59,208 nucleotides of DNA, from positions 1 through 59,208 of the forward strand of contig NZ_AXWO01000031.1 of NCBI RefSeq assembly GCF_000482705.1, given 5' to 3'. This DNA is from Glycomyces arizonensis DSM 44726 (GTDB lineage: Bacteria; Actinomycetota; Actinomycetes; Mycobacteriales; Micromonosporaceae). The notes under the pieces were generated by a model. The model saw only the letters and a program-made list of their open reading frames with translations. It searched no databases and was not told where the DNA came from. The translations under genes and the position numbers were made by a program. Positions within the stretch are counted from its first letter, which is position 1, and each line of letters starts with the position of its first letter. Below are positions 25,338 through 34,463 of this stretch, piece by piece.

Positions 25338-26795
25338 TCAGGCGTCGACGACGAGGCGGCCCTTGGCCCGGGCCACGCACGGGAAGAACCGCGGGGTGCC
25401 GTCGGGGCCGAACTCGGCGGGGACCTGCGCGGGGTTGTCGGGGCGGCCCTCGATCACGTCGAGGCGGCACGTGCCGCACACCCCGATCTCGCACGAGAAG
25501 TCGACCTCGACCCCGGCGGCGGCGAGTGCGGTCAGGGCGTTCTGCTCGGCGCCGACGGCCACGATCGCGCCGGTGCGCTTGGCGACGATCTCGAACGGCT
25601 CGCGCGGGCCCGAGCCCGCGGTGAACCGCTCGGTGTGCAGCTCCAGGTGGGGCGCGGCGGTGGCGATGGTGGCGGCCAGGGCGCCGATGAGCGAGTCGGG
25701 GCCGCAGGCGTAGACGCCGGTGCCGCTGGGCAGCCCGGCGACCTCGGCGACGAGGTTGACCCGCCCGTGGGTGGCGGTGGGGTAGAGCACGACGTTGCCC
25801 GGCCAGGTGGTGGCGAGCTGGTCGGCGAAGGCCATCGCGGCGCGGTCGCGGCCGGTGTAGACCAGCCGCCACGGCATGCGGGCGCGCTCGACCTGGGCGA
25901 TCATGGACCTGATCGGCGTGATGCCGATGCCCCCGGCGACGAACAGGTAGCCCGGGTGCAGGCCGAGGGCGAACATGTTGCGCGGCTTGGAGATGCGGAC
26001 CATGTCGCCGGGCCGCAGCCGGTGGGCCTCGCGGGAGCCGCCCCTGCCCGCGTCCTCGCGCAGGACCGCGATCCGGTAGGCGAGGCGGTCGGCGGCGTCG
26101 GAGGCCAGCGAGTACTGCCGCACCAGCCCGGAGGGCAGCTCGATCTCGACGTGCGCGCCGGCCTCGAACGGCGGCAGGAGGCGGCCGCGGAGGCCGACGA
26201 GTTCGATGGAGTGGACGCGCTCGGCGATGGGGACGGCGCGGCGGACGCGGACGTCGAAGCGGCCGTCGTCCATGGGCTGGACGGCCCCGGCGCGGATCGG
26301 CCCCCAGGGCCGGACGTAGGAGACGACGACGGCGAAGCCCAGCAGCGCGGCGCCGAAGACGGTCCCGGCGGTGAGGGCCCACTGCGTCCCGTCGCCGCCG
26401 CTGCCCTCGCCCAAGGCGATGACGCTGGGCCGCAGGACCAGGAGGCCGCCGACGATGACCGCGCAGGTGGCGGCGAACTTGGCGGCCGTCCACCAGTGGT
26501 GGACCACGCCCCAGCGGCCGGTCGCGCCGAGGACGATCCCGGAGCCGAGCACGAGGAAGGACACCGCCCCCACGCCGAGGCCGTTGAAGAACGACAGGAC
26601 CTTCCAGGCGGCCTCGGCCGAGGACGGGTCGTCGGAGGCCCTGACCCAGACGCACAGGACGAGGGCGAACACCATGTAGGCGAGCCATACGCAGCCGCCG
26701 ACGACGTGGCAGGCGGTCAGGGCGCGCTTGGCGGTGAGGGGGAGTTCGAACCGGCGGCCGGAGGGGCGGCGCGGTTCGGGGGCGAGTTCGGGCAA
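25338..26795 (-). CDS. Membrane-anchored flavin/2Fe-2S oxidoreductase (membrane domain fused to a phthalate-dioxygenase-reductase-like module)
   Basis: A 485-residue fusion. About residues 25-165 contain four transmembrane helices resembling the small DUF2269-type membrane family. Residues about 170-395 are a ferredoxin-NADP-reductase-like FAD/NAD module with RQYSLAS (flavin binding) and FVAGGIGITPIRSMI (NAD binding). The C-terminal plant-type 2Fe-2S domain has C435, C440, C443 (CEIGVCGTC) and C473. It should carry electrons from NAD(P)H through FAD and iron-sulphur at the inner membrane face. The start is a TTG at 26795 behind GAGGAG, so the exact N-terminus is less certain. The electron acceptor is unknown; its neighbour is thioredoxin, but with a terminator between. 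Confidence 0.8.
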   Translation of the reverse strand: MPELAPEPRRPSGRRFELPLTAKRALTACHVVGGCVWLAYMVFALVLCVWVRASDDPSSAEAAWKVLSFFNGLGVGAVSFLVLGSGIVLGATGRWGVVHHWWTAAKFAATCAVIVGGLLVLRPSVIALGEGSGGDGTQWALTAGTVFGAALLGFAVVVSYVRPWGPIRAGAVQPMDDGRFDVRVRRAVPIAERVHSIELVGLRGRLLPPFEAGAHVEIELPSGLVRQYSLASDAADRLAYRIAVLREDAGRGGSREAHRLRPGDMVRISKPRNMFALGLHPGYLFVAGGIGITPIRSMIAQVERARMPWRLVYTGRDRAAMAFADQLATTWPGNVVLYPTATHGRVNLVAEVAGLPSGTGVYACGPDSLIGALAATIATAAPHLELHTERFTAGSGPREPFEIVAKRTGAIVAVGAEQNALTALAAAGVEVDFSCEIGVCGTCRLDVIEGRPDNPAQVPAEFGPDGTPRFFPCVARAKGRLVVDA

Positions 26796-26846
26796 CGTTG
26801 CGAATCTCCTCGACGAGTTCGGCTTCGCTTCGCTGACCTAGGTGAC

Positions 26847-26859
26847 AACGTAACACGTT
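26847..26859. promoter_or_regulatory. Inverted repeat upstream of the membrane reductase gene
   Basis: AACGTAACACGTT has exact 5-base arms AACGT/ACGTT and lies about 50 bp upstream of the TTG start. It could be an operator, but nothing identifies the regulator. Confidence 0.3.
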
Positions 26860-26873
26860 CCGAAGAGGAGCAG

Positions 26874-26906
26874 CAGGGGCGGGCGCGCCGTCCGCGCCCG
26901 CCCCTG
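26874..26906 (-). terminator. Strong hairpin after thioredoxin
   Basis: A perfect 14-bp GC stem (CAGGGGCGGGCGCG and its complement) with loop CCGTC starts 20 bp past the thioredoxin stop. It has no U-tract but is very stable and separates thioredoxin from the reductase gene. Confidence 0.65.
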
Positions 26907-26926
26907 TCACGTCGTATGCGATCGCC

Positions 26927-27310
26927 TCAGGACTGGGGAGTGTCCTCGGCGCCCTCCTCCTTGGCGATCTGCTCGCGGACCTCGTCCATGTCGAGCGCCT
27001 TCACCTGGCGGATGACCTCCTCCAGCGCCTCGCCGGGCAGCGCGCCCGGCTGGTTGAACAGGAGGATGCCGTCGCGGAACGCCATCAGCGTCGGGATCGA
27101 CTGGATGCCCGCCGCCGATGCCAGCTCCCGCTGGTCCTCGGTGTCGATCTTGCCGAACACGATGTCGCCGTGCTCCTCGCTCGAGGCGTCGTAGGTCGGC
27201 GCGAACTGCTTGCAGGGACCGCACCAATCCGCCCACCAGTCGACCAGCACGATGTCGTTCTCGGTGACGGTGTCCTCGAAGGTGTCCTTGTTCAGTGCAA
27301 CCGTGGCCAT
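26927..27310 (-). CDS. trxA: Thioredoxin
   Basis: A 127-residue thioredoxin with the active site WCGPC (Cys30, Cys33), the cis-proline loop IPTLMAF and the usual fold. It reduces protein disulfides in the cytoplasm. About 20 acidic residues at the C-terminus (EEGAEDTPQS) extend beyond the core. It is divergent from fasR across 121 bp. The gene symbol is by family; paralogues elsewhere in the genome are likely. Confidence 0.9.
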   Translation of the reverse strand: MATVALNKDTFEDTVTENDIVLVDWWADWCGPCKQFAPTYDASSEEHGDIVFGKIDTEDQRELASAAGIQSIPTLMAFRDGILLFNQPGALPGEALEEVIRQVKALDMDEVREQIAKEEGAEDTPQS

Positions 27311-27431
27311 AGATCAGGCCGCCTCTCTGTCGTGGCTTTTTCTGGTGCTATTCGGGCAACGATAGTGGCAAGTGCGGTATTCCGCCCGACGTCGGCGCGA
27401 GGCGCGGGCCACGTCTGGCAGGCTGTAGGGC

Positions 27432-28601
27432 ATGGATCTGGCCACCACCATTCAGAACATCGAGCGCTCCTCGTCAGCGCTCACGACCCAGTCGCTCACC
27501 CGAATGGATGAACGACTCCCCTGGTTCCGCGATCTGCCCGCCGAGCAGCGCTCGATGGTGACCCTGGTGGCTCAGGCCGGCGTGCGGCAGTTCCTCGAGT
27601 GGTTGCGCGCCAGCGGCGAGGACCTGGGCAGCTCCGACATGGTCTTCGAGGCCGCCCCGGTCGAGCTGGCCCGCGCCATCAGCCTCCAGCACACCGTGGC
27701 GCTCATCCAGGTCGTCATCGACGTCGTCGAGGAGCAGGTCCCGGCGCTCGCCGCCGAGGGCGAGGAGGAGCAGCTGCGCGAGTCGGTCCTGCGGTTCTCC
27801 CGCGAGATCGCCTTCGCCGCCGCCCGCGTCTACGCCCGCGCCGCCGAGACCCGCGGCGCCTGGGACGCCCGCCTCCAGGCCATGCTCGTCGACTCGCTGC
27901 TGCGCGGCGACTCCTCCGACGAGCTGATCGGGCGCGCCGCGGCCCTGGGGTGGTCCGAGACGCAGTCCATCACCGTCGTCTGCGGCAACACGCCCGGCGG
28001 CGAGGCCACCCTGGTCCTCCACAGCGTCCAGCGGGCCGCCCGGCGCCTGGGCCTGGACGTCCTCGCCGGCGTCCACGGCGCCCGCCTGGTCATCCTCCTC
28101 GGCGGCGTCGCCGAGCCGCTGGAGATCGTCCAGCAGCTCACCGGCCAGTTCGGCGAGGGCCCGATCGTGGTCGGGCCGACCGTCACCGGCCTGGCCGAGG
28201 CCTCGACCTCCGCACTGGCGGCCGTGGCCGGGCACCGCGCCGCGCCCGCCTGGCCCGACGCGCCGCGCCCGGTGACGGCCACCCAGCTGCTGCCCGAACG
28301 GGCCATCGCCGGTGACGAGGCCGCCCGCCTGGAGCTGCGCGAGGGCGTCCACGTGACGCTGCGGCGAGCCGGGGGCGAGCTGCTGGAGACCATGGACGCG
28401 TTCATCGCCTCCGGCGGCGTCCTGGAGGGCACCGCGCGCGAGCTGTACGTCCACCCCAACACGGTGCGCTACCGCCTCAGGCGCATCCAAGAGGTGACCG
28501 GTTTCTCCCCCACCGATCCGCATGAGGCCTTCGTGCTGCGTGTGGGGTTGACCATAGGGCGCCTGGAGAGCTCGCCGACATCGAGGCGTTCCCGCAGTTA
28601 A
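27432..28601 (+). CDS. fasR: FasR-like PucR-type regulator of fatty acid synthesis
   Basis: A 389-residue transcription factor with a C-terminal PucR helix-turn-helix (ARELYVHPNTVRYRLRRIQE). It stands immediately upstream of fabD-fabH-acpP-fabF. In Streptomyces the gene in this exact position, FasR, activates the fab operon. The N-terminal 250 residues form the family-specific regulatory part. An inverted repeat TTGTAG-N5-CTACAA lies just after the gene, in the fabD promoter, and is its likely target. Thus the operon is probably controlled from within by an acyl-chain-responsive protein; the ligand is inferred from relatives. Confidence 0.88.
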   Translation: MDLATTIQNIERSSSALTTQSLTRMDERLPWFRDLPAEQRSMVTLVAQAGVRQFLEWLRASGEDLGSSDMVFEAAPVELARAISLQHTVALIQVVIDVVEEQVPALAAEGEEEQLRESVLRFSREIAFAAARVYARAAETRGAWDARLQAMLVDSLLRGDSSDELIGRAAALGWSETQSITVVCGNTPGGEATLVLHSVQRAARRLGLDVLAGVHGARLVILLGGVAEPLEIVQQLTGQFGEGPIVVGPTVTGLAEASTSALAAVAGHRAAPAWPDAPRPVTATQLLPERAIAGDEAARLELREGVHVTLRRAGGELLETMDAFIASGGVLEGTARELYVHPNTVRYRLRRIQEVTGFSPTDPHEAFVLRVGLTIGRLESSPTSRRSRS

Positions 28602-28610
28602 CAACGAGTA

Positions 28611-28627
28611 TTGTAGATTTCCTACAA
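28611..28627. promoter_or_regulatory. Putative FasR operator in the fabD promoter
   Basis: TTGTAG (28611-28616), a 5-bp spacer and CTACAA (28622-28627) form an exact inverted repeat ten bases after the fasR stop and 67 bp before the fabD start. It is the only conspicuous symmetric, AT-rich site in this short gap. Confidence 0.6.
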
Positions 28628-28694
28628 GAACCGAACGGGCTTTCAGTCTTCCAGCTGCTCCCGTTTCGGGTGTTCACTGAGCGAAAGTCTAAAT

Positions 28695-29612
28695 GTGCTT
28701 GCCATTCTCGCTCCCGGGCAGGGTTCGCAGAAGCCCGGGTTCCTCACGCCATGGATCGACGCCGACCCCGACGCGGCCGCGAAGCTTCGCGACTGGTCGG
28801 ACCTGATCGGCCTCGACCTCGTCCGCCTCGGCACCGAGGCCGACCAGGCCGAGATCACCGACACCGCCAACACGCAGCCGCTGCTGGTCGCCGCCGGGCT
28901 CCTCGCCGCCGAGAAGCTGCCGGTCGAACGCGCGGGCGTCGTCGCCGGGCACTCCGTCGGCGAGCTGACCGCCGCCGCCCTGGCCGGGATCCTCACCCCA
29001 GAGGCCGCCGTCGAGCTCGCCGCCGTCCGCGGCCGCGAGATGGCCGCCGCCTGCGACATCGAGCCCACCACCATGGCCGCCGTCCTCGGCGGCGTCGAGG
29101 ACGACGTCCTCGCGGCCATCGAGGCCGCCGGAGCCTGGCCCGCCAACCGCAACGGCGCCGGCCAGATCGTCGCCGCCGGGCCCGTCGCCGCCATCGAGAA
29201 GCTCACCCGGAACGCCCCCGAGCGCGCCCGCATCATCCCGCTCAAGGTCGCCGGGGCCTTCCACACCCCGCACATGGCCCCCGCCCACGCGGCCCTCGAA
29301 GCCGTCGCCGACAAGGTCGCCACCGCCGACCCGCTGCGCACCTTCCTGTCGAACCGCGACGGCAAGCCCGTCCCGACCGGCGCCCAGGCGCTGCGGCAGC
29401 TGGTGGACCAGGTCACCTCTCCGGTCCGATGGGACGCCTGCATGAGTACGCTTGGAGAGCTGGGCGTCACCGCCGTCATCGAACTGCCTCCGGCCGGGAC
29501 GCTCACGGGCCTGGCCAAACGGGCACTCAAGGGCGTGGAACGGCTCAACGTCAACACCCCCGAGGACCTGGCGGCCGCCGCCGAACTCGCCGCCAGTGAA
29601 GGAGTCCAGTGA
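28695..29612 (+). CDS. fabD: Malonyl-CoA:ACP transacylase
   Basis: A 305-residue enzyme that moves malonyl groups from CoA to ACP. The opening LAILAPGQGSQKPGF is the family signature, and the catalytic Ser87 lies in AGHSVGELTAA. The His-containing block GAFHTPHM follows near residue 195. The start is a GTG at 28695 with only a weak GAAAG upstream. It overlaps fabH by four bases (GTGA), and the whole fab operon is tightly packed. Confidence 0.95.
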   Translation: MLAILAPGQGSQKPGFLTPWIDADPDAAAKLRDWSDLIGLDLVRLGTEADQAEITDTANTQPLLVAAGLLAAEKLPVERAGVVAGHSVGELTAAALAGILTPEAAVELAAVRGREMAAACDIEPTTMAAVLGGVEDDVLAAIEAAGAWPANRNGAGQIVAAGPVAAIEKLTRNAPERARIIPLKVAGAFHTPHMAPAHAALEAVADKVATADPLRTFLSNRDGKPVPTGAQALRQLVDQVTSPVRWDACMSTLGELGVTAVIELPPAGTLTGLAKRALKGVERLNVNTPEDLAAAAELAASEGVQ

Positions 29613-30562
29613 GCGTCATCGGATCGCGCGTCATCAGCGCAGGCCACTACCAGCCCGAGAGGGTCCTCACCAACGCGGATCTCGCCGAGATGGTCGAGAC
29701 GACCGACGAGTGGATCGTCAGCCGCGTGGGCATCAAGGAGCGCCGGATCGCCGCGAAGGACGAGACCGTCGCCGACATGGCGATCAAGGCCGCCGGGCAG
29801 GCCCTCGCCAACTCGGGGTACGGCCCCGCCGACATCGACATGGTCATCGTCGCCACCGTCTCGGCCGCCGACCGCTGCCCGAACACCGCATGCCGCGTCT
29901 CCGACGCCCTCGACATCGGCGCGCCCGCCACGATCGACGTCAACACCGCCTGCTCGGGCTTCGAGTACGCCCTCGCGCAGGCCGACATGGCCGTCAAGAC
30001 CGGCACCACCAAGCGGGCCCTCGTCATCGGCGTCGAGAAGCTGACGGCGATCACCGACTGGGAGGACCGCACCACCTGCGTGCTCTTCGGCGACGGCGCC
30101 GGAGCCGTCGTGGTCGAGGGCACCGACGACCCGAACCTGGCCATCAGCCCGGTCGTGTGGGGTTCGGACCCCAAGATGAAGGACGTCATCCGCATCGAGG
30201 AGGACATACCGTTCATCAAGCAGGCCGGGCAGACCGTCTTCCGCTGGGCCACCACGCAGCTCGCGCCGCTGGTCGAGCAGGTCGCCGAGCGGGCGGGCCT
30301 CAAGGTCTCCGAGCTGGCGGCGTTCGTGCCGCACCAGGCGAACCTGCGGATCATCCAGGGCATCGCCAAACGGCTCGACTTCAGCGAGGACTGCGTCATC
30401 GCCGACGACATCGTCTATTCGGGCAACACCTCCGCGGCATCAGTGCCGCTGGCGTTGTCGAAATTGGTACAAAGTGGCAAGGTCGCCTCCGGCGCCCCGA
30501 TTCTCCTGTTCGGGTTCGGCGGCGGGCTCACCTATGCCGGGCAAGTCATCCGCTGCCCGTAA
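29609..30562 (+). CDS. fabH: 3-oxoacyl-ACP synthase III
   Basis: A 317-residue condensing enzyme that starts fatty acid synthesis from a short acyl-CoA and malonyl-ACP. The catalytic triad is C115 (NTACSGF), H242 (VPHQANLRI) and N273 (SGNTSAAS). In actinobacteria FabH often accepts branched primers, which would give iso/anteiso lipids, but the sequence alone does not prove this. The GTG start overlaps the fabD stop, so the two are translationally coupled. Confidence 0.95.
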   Translation: MSVIGSRVISAGHYQPERVLTNADLAEMVETTDEWIVSRVGIKERRIAAKDETVADMAIKAAGQALANSGYGPADIDMVIVATVSAADRCPNTACRVSDALDIGAPATIDVNTACSGFEYALAQADMAVKTGTTKRALVIGVEKLTAITDWEDRTTCVLFGDGAGAVVVEGTDDPNLAISPVVWGSDPKMKDVIRIEEDIPFIKQAGQTVFRWATTQLAPLVEQVAERAGLKVSELAAFVPHQANLRIIQGIAKRLDFSEDCVIADDIVYSGNTSAASVPLALSKLVQSGKVASGAPILLFGFGGGLTYAGQVIRCP

Positions 30563-30582
30563 TTATCGAGAGGAACAAACAC

Positions 30583-30819
30583 ATGTCTCGTGACGAGATC
30601 CGCGAAGGGCTGTCCGACATTCTCGAAGAGGTCGCGGGCGTGAACCCCGACGACGTCGCCGACAACAAGTCCTTCACCGACGACCTTGACGTCGACTCGC
30701 TGGCGATGGTCGAGGTCGTGGTGGCCGCCGAGGAGAAGTTCGGCGTCAAGATCCCCGATGACGAGGTCGCCAACCTGAAGACCGTCGGCGACGCCGTCTC
30801 CTACATCGAGAAGGGTTGA
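30583..30819 (+). CDS. acpP: Acyl carrier protein
   Basis: A 78-residue acidic carrier protein with the phosphopantetheine attachment site Ser39 in DLDVDSLAMVE. GAGAGGA lies eight bases before the ATG. It stands between fabH and fabF with a 20-bp and a 1-bp gap, and carries the growing acyl chain for the enzymes of this operon. Confidence 0.96.
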   Translation: MSRDEIREGLSDILEEVAGVNPDDVADNKSFTDDLDVDSLAMVEVVVAAEEKFGVKIPDDEVANLKTVGDAVSYIEKG

Positions 30820-30820
30820 A

Positions 30821-32038
30821 GTGACTGAGGTAGTCGTCACCGGGCTCGGCGCGACTACCCCGCTCGGCGGGGACGTGCCGTCGACCTGGGAAGCTCTCGT
30901 CGCCGGGAAATCGGGCGTCAACGCTCTCGAAGAGGAGTGGGCGCAGCAACTTCCGGTGCGCATCGCGGCCCAACTCGCCGTCGAGCCCTCCGAGGTGCTG
31001 CCTCGGATCAGGCTGCGTCGCCTCGACCGCTCCGAGCAGATCGCGCTCATCGCCTCCCAGCAGGCGTGGGACGACGCGGGTCTGAGCGACGACCTCGACA
31101 GGGAACGTCTAGGCGTGGTGTTCGGCTCGGGCATCGGCGGTGCGCTGACGCTGCTCGAACAGGACGACATCCTGGAGGGCACGGGACCGCGGCGGGTCTC
31201 CCCGTACACCGTCCCGATGCTCATGCCCAACGGCCCCGCGGCCGTGGTCGGCCTGGAGTACCGCGCGAAGGCCGGGGTGCACGCCCCGACCAGCGCCTGC
31301 GCCACGTCGGCCGAGGCCATCTCGTGGGCGGCCGACATGATCCGCGTCGGCCGCGCCGACGTCGCCATCGCCGGCGGCGCGGAGGCGGTCATCGGCGGCC
31401 TGCCGATGGCCGGGTTCGCGTCCATGAAGGCGATGTCGACCCGCAACGACGACCCCGAGCGGGCCTCGCGTCCCTGGGACCGGGACCGCGACGGCTTCGT
31501 CATGGGCGAGGGCGCCGGCGCTCTGGTGCTGGAGCGCCGCGAGCACGCCGAGGCCCGCGGGGCGCAGATCTACGCGGTCGTGGCCGGCTCGGGCCTGACC
31601 TCGGACGGCTACGACATCGTGCAGCCCGATCCCGAGTGCAACGGCGGCGGGCGCGCCATGCGCGCCGCCATCAAGCAGGCCGGGATCGACCCGAAGAGCA
31701 TCGGGCACGTCAACGCCCACGCGACGTCGACGCCGGTCGGCGACATGGCCGAGGTCAAGGGCGTCAAGCGTGAGATCGGCGAGCACGTGGTCCTGACCGG
31801 GACCAAGTCGATGACCGGGCACCTGCTCGGCGGGGCCGGAGCGGTCGAGTCGATCGCGACGATCCTGGCGATCCGCGACGGGGTCATCCCGCCGACGATC
31901 AACCTCGACAACCCGGACCCGGAGCTCGACTTGGACGTGGCGGCGAACGAGGCGCGCAAGAAGGACCTCGACGCCGCGATGAACACCGGCTTCGGTTTCG
32001 GCGGTCACAACGCGGCGGTTCTGTTCACGAAGCCGTAG
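30821..32038 (+). CDS. fabF: 3-oxoacyl-ACP synthase II
   Basis: A 405-residue elongating condensing enzyme. The triad is C160 (TSACATSAEA), H300 (NAHATSTPVGD) and H334 (MTGHLLGGAGA), and the C-terminal GFGFGGHNA is typical. The GTG start is one base after the acpP stop, behind GAGAAGG. An 18-bp perfect-stem terminator 48 bp downstream closes the fab operon. Confidence 0.95.
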   Translation: MTEVVVTGLGATTPLGGDVPSTWEALVAGKSGVNALEEEWAQQLPVRIAAQLAVEPSEVLPRIRLRRLDRSEQIALIASQQAWDDAGLSDDLDRERLGVVFGSGIGGALTLLEQDDILEGTGPRRVSPYTVPMLMPNGPAAVVGLEYRAKAGVHAPTSACATSAEAISWAADMIRVGRADVAIAGGAEAVIGGLPMAGFASMKAMSTRNDDPERASRPWDRDRDGFVMGEGAGALVLERREHAEARGAQIYAVVAGSGLTSDGYDIVQPDPECNGGGRAMRAAIKQAGIDPKSIGHVNAHATSTPVGDMAEVKGVKREIGEHVVLTGTKSMTGHLLGGAGAVESIATILAIRDGVIPPTINLDNPDPELDLDVAANEARKKDLDAAMNTGFGFGGHNAAVLFTKP

Positions 32039-32086
32039 GCGGAGTGAACCGTGAAGCACAGCGCCAAACCGCGTAGTTCGACGTAA

Positions 32087-32127
32087 ACGGCAGGGGCCCC
32101 ATCGTTTCGCGATGGGGCCCCTGCCGT
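32087..32127 (+). terminator. Terminator of the fab operon
   Basis: A perfect 18-bp stem (32087-32104 and 32110-32127) with loop TTTCG, starting 48 bp past the fabF stop. It is the strongest hairpin of its kind in the window. Confidence 0.88.
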
Positions 32128-32300
32128 GTTCGCGCGTTCGGCCGGTGGGCGCGTTGCCGCCTCCCCGCGAGCAGGCCGCGTTCACGGCGGGCCGCCTCGA
32201 AACAGGCTCGGTCCGCCGCTGATGTATCGGCGGGCGCGAAGGACGATGTCGATCGGCGGCGGTTGGGCACCGATCCGGAAAACCTCGATGTCGATATATC

Positions 32301-34184
32301 TCATTTGAGCAATGAATTTCGGCCGCGAGCCGCGTCGGCAGCGGCCGTTGACGCGCCGCCGCCCAGCTGGGCGTACCAGAGGCAGAAGACCATGACCGTC
32401 CAGACCTTGCGGGCGCGGTCGGCGCCCTCGCGGTGCTCGCGCAGGAGCCGCCGCGCGTACTCCAGGTCGATCAGGTGGCCGCAGGCGGCGCCCGCGAGCA
32501 GCTCGTCGGTCCACTCGAACATGGGTCCTGCCAGCCACTGCCGGTACGGGGTCGGGAAGCCCATCTTGGGGCGCTCGACGATCGCGGGCGGGACGAGCTT
32601 CTCGACCGCGCGGCGCAGCGCCACCTTCGTCTGGGTCCCGGCGAGGCGGTGCTCGACGGGGATGCGCGAGGCCGTCTCCCACACGCCCCGGTCGAGGAAC
32701 GGCACGCGCAGCTCCAGGCTGTGGGCCATGGACATCCGGTCGGCCTTGACGAGGATGTCGCCGCGCATCCAGGTGTGCAGGTCGAGGTACTGCATCCGGG
32801 TGGCGGGGTCGAGGTGCGCCGACTCCCTCCAGACGCGGGCGGTGACCTCGCGGTGGTCCGGCACGGGGCCCCGCAGCAGCGCCTCCTTGGCCTCGTCGGT
32901 GAAGATCTTGGCGTTGCCGACGAACCGCTCCTCGAGCTCGGCGGTGCCGCGCTCGAGGAAGCTCTTGCCCTTCACGCCGTCGGGCAGCGCCCGGGAGGCG
33001 CGGCGCAGCAGGTGCCTGGCCGGTTCGGGCAGCGCGGTGACCGAGCGCAGCGAGCGCGGCTCGCGGTAGATCGCGTAGCCGCCGAACAGCTCGTCGGCGC
33101 CTTCGCCGCCGAGGGCGACCGTGACGTGCTCGGCGGCCTTCTTCGCCACGAAGTACAGCGGCACCAGCGCGGGATCGGCGACCGGGTCGTCCAGGTGCCA
33201 TACGATCCTCGGCAGTTCGGCCATCACCTCGTCGACCGAGACCGGCGCGGCGATGTTCGCCACGCCGAGTTCGGCCGCCGTGGCCGCGGCGACGCCGAGC
33301 TCGTCGCCCGCGCCCTCGAACTGCGCGGTGAAGGTGAGGATGCCGGGGTTGGTCTCGCGCGCGAGGGCGACCAGCGCGGTCGAGTCGATGCCGCTGGAGA
33401 GCAGCGCGCCGACCGGCACGTCGGACCGCATGTGGAGCCGCACCGACTCGCGCAGCGCCTCGGTGATCTCGCCGTAGAGGCGTTCGGCGTCGTCGGTCCT
33501 CCTGGGGCGGAACATCGGCTGGAAGTAGCGCTGCGGCCTGGGATCGGCCCCGGGCCCGAACAGCGCGTAGTGCCCGGCCTCGAGCCGGTGGATGCCCCGG
33601 TGGAGCGTCGCGGGCTCGGGCGGGTACTGGAAGGTGACGTAGTGGCCCAGCGCGTCGGTGTCGATCGGGTCGGCCTCGCCCGCACCGGGCAGGGCCTTCT
33701 TCTCGCTGGCCAGCCACAGCGCCGAACCGTGGCGGGTCCAGTACAGCGGCTTGACGCCGAAGGGGTCGCGGGCGGCGAAGAGGAGGTCGGCGTCGCGGTC
33801 GTGGACGACGAAGGCGAACATGCCTCGCAGGCGGTGGACGACGTCGGGCCCCCAGTGGCGGTAGCCCGCCAGGACGACCTCGGTGTCGCCGCGGGTGTCG
33901 AAGGCCGCGCCGCACTCGCGGACGAGCTCGTCGCGCAGTTCCAGGTAGTTGTAGATCTCGCCGTTGAAGACGATGGCGAGGCGGCCGTCCTCGATGCGCA
34001 TCGGCTGGTGCGAGCCGGCGACGTCGATGATCGACAGGCGCTTGAAGCCCATGCGGACCCCGGGTCCGGCCGGGTCGACGGCCGTCTCGTCGGGGCCGCG
34101 GTGGTCGAGCAGCTCGAGCAGGTCGGCGAGCTCGGGTTCGCCGGGGCGGGGGCCGGCTCCGATTCGGACGACGAATCCGCACAT
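32301..34184 (-). CDS. asnB: Asparagine synthase (glutamine-hydrolysing)
   Basis: A 627-residue two-domain amidotransferase. The start MCGFVV places Cys2 as the N-terminal nucleophile of the glutaminase domain, which runs to about residue 195 (FNGEIYNYLELRDEL, DPFGVKPLYW). The synthase domain has the PP-loop LLSSGIDSTALVAL and LGGEGADELFGGY. It makes asparagine from aspartate, glutamine and ATP; homologues also amidate other acids in secondary pathways. The ATG at 34184 has AGGAGC just upstream. It is convergent with fabF, and the divergent neighbour is a NarL-type regulator. Confidence 0.9.
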   Translation of the reverse strand: MCGFVVRIGAGPRPGEPELADLLELLDHRGPDETAVDPAGPGVRMGFKRLSIIDVAGSHQPMRIEDGRLAIVFNGEIYNYLELRDELVRECGAAFDTRGDTEVVLAGYRHWGPDVVHRLRGMFAFVVHDRDADLLFAARDPFGVKPLYWTRHGSALWLASEKKALPGAGEADPIDTDALGHYVTFQYPPEPATLHRGIHRLEAGHYALFGPGADPRPQRYFQPMFRPRRTDDAERLYGEITEALRESVRLHMRSDVPVGALLSSGIDSTALVALARETNPGILTFTAQFEGAGDELGVAAATAAELGVANIAAPVSVDEVMAELPRIVWHLDDPVADPALVPLYFVAKKAAEHVTVALGGEGADELFGGYAIYREPRSLRSVTALPEPARHLLRRASRALPDGVKGKSFLERGTAELEERFVGNAKIFTDEAKEALLRGPVPDHREVTARVWRESAHLDPATRMQYLDLHTWMRGDILVKADRMSMAHSLELRVPFLDRGVWETASRIPVEHRLAGTQTKVALRRAVEKLVPPAIVERPKMGFPTPYRQWLAGPMFEWTDELLAGAACGHLIDLEYARRLLREHREGADRARKVWTVMVFCLWYAQLGGGASTAAADAARGRNSLLK

Positions 34185-34463
34185 GGGCGCTCCTATGAAA
34201 ACCGTGTATGAGTGGGAGTTCTCATGCTGGTCCGCGCCGTGCCCGGTGACGCCCCTCGGCGGTCGTGAATCGGCCTGTCGGCGGCATCCGGCAACGCCGC
34301 CGCCCGATGTGGGCCGCTCCCCTCCTGTCGGCGGCGGCCGCCGTCCGATCGGCTGGAATCGAACCGCCGGGTGGCGGCGGTGATCGCCGGGCAACGGATG
34401 GGCGAACCGGGACGTATTGAGTACGCTTCGAAAATCCCCCGGTAGAACAGGAGCGGCCCGCCC

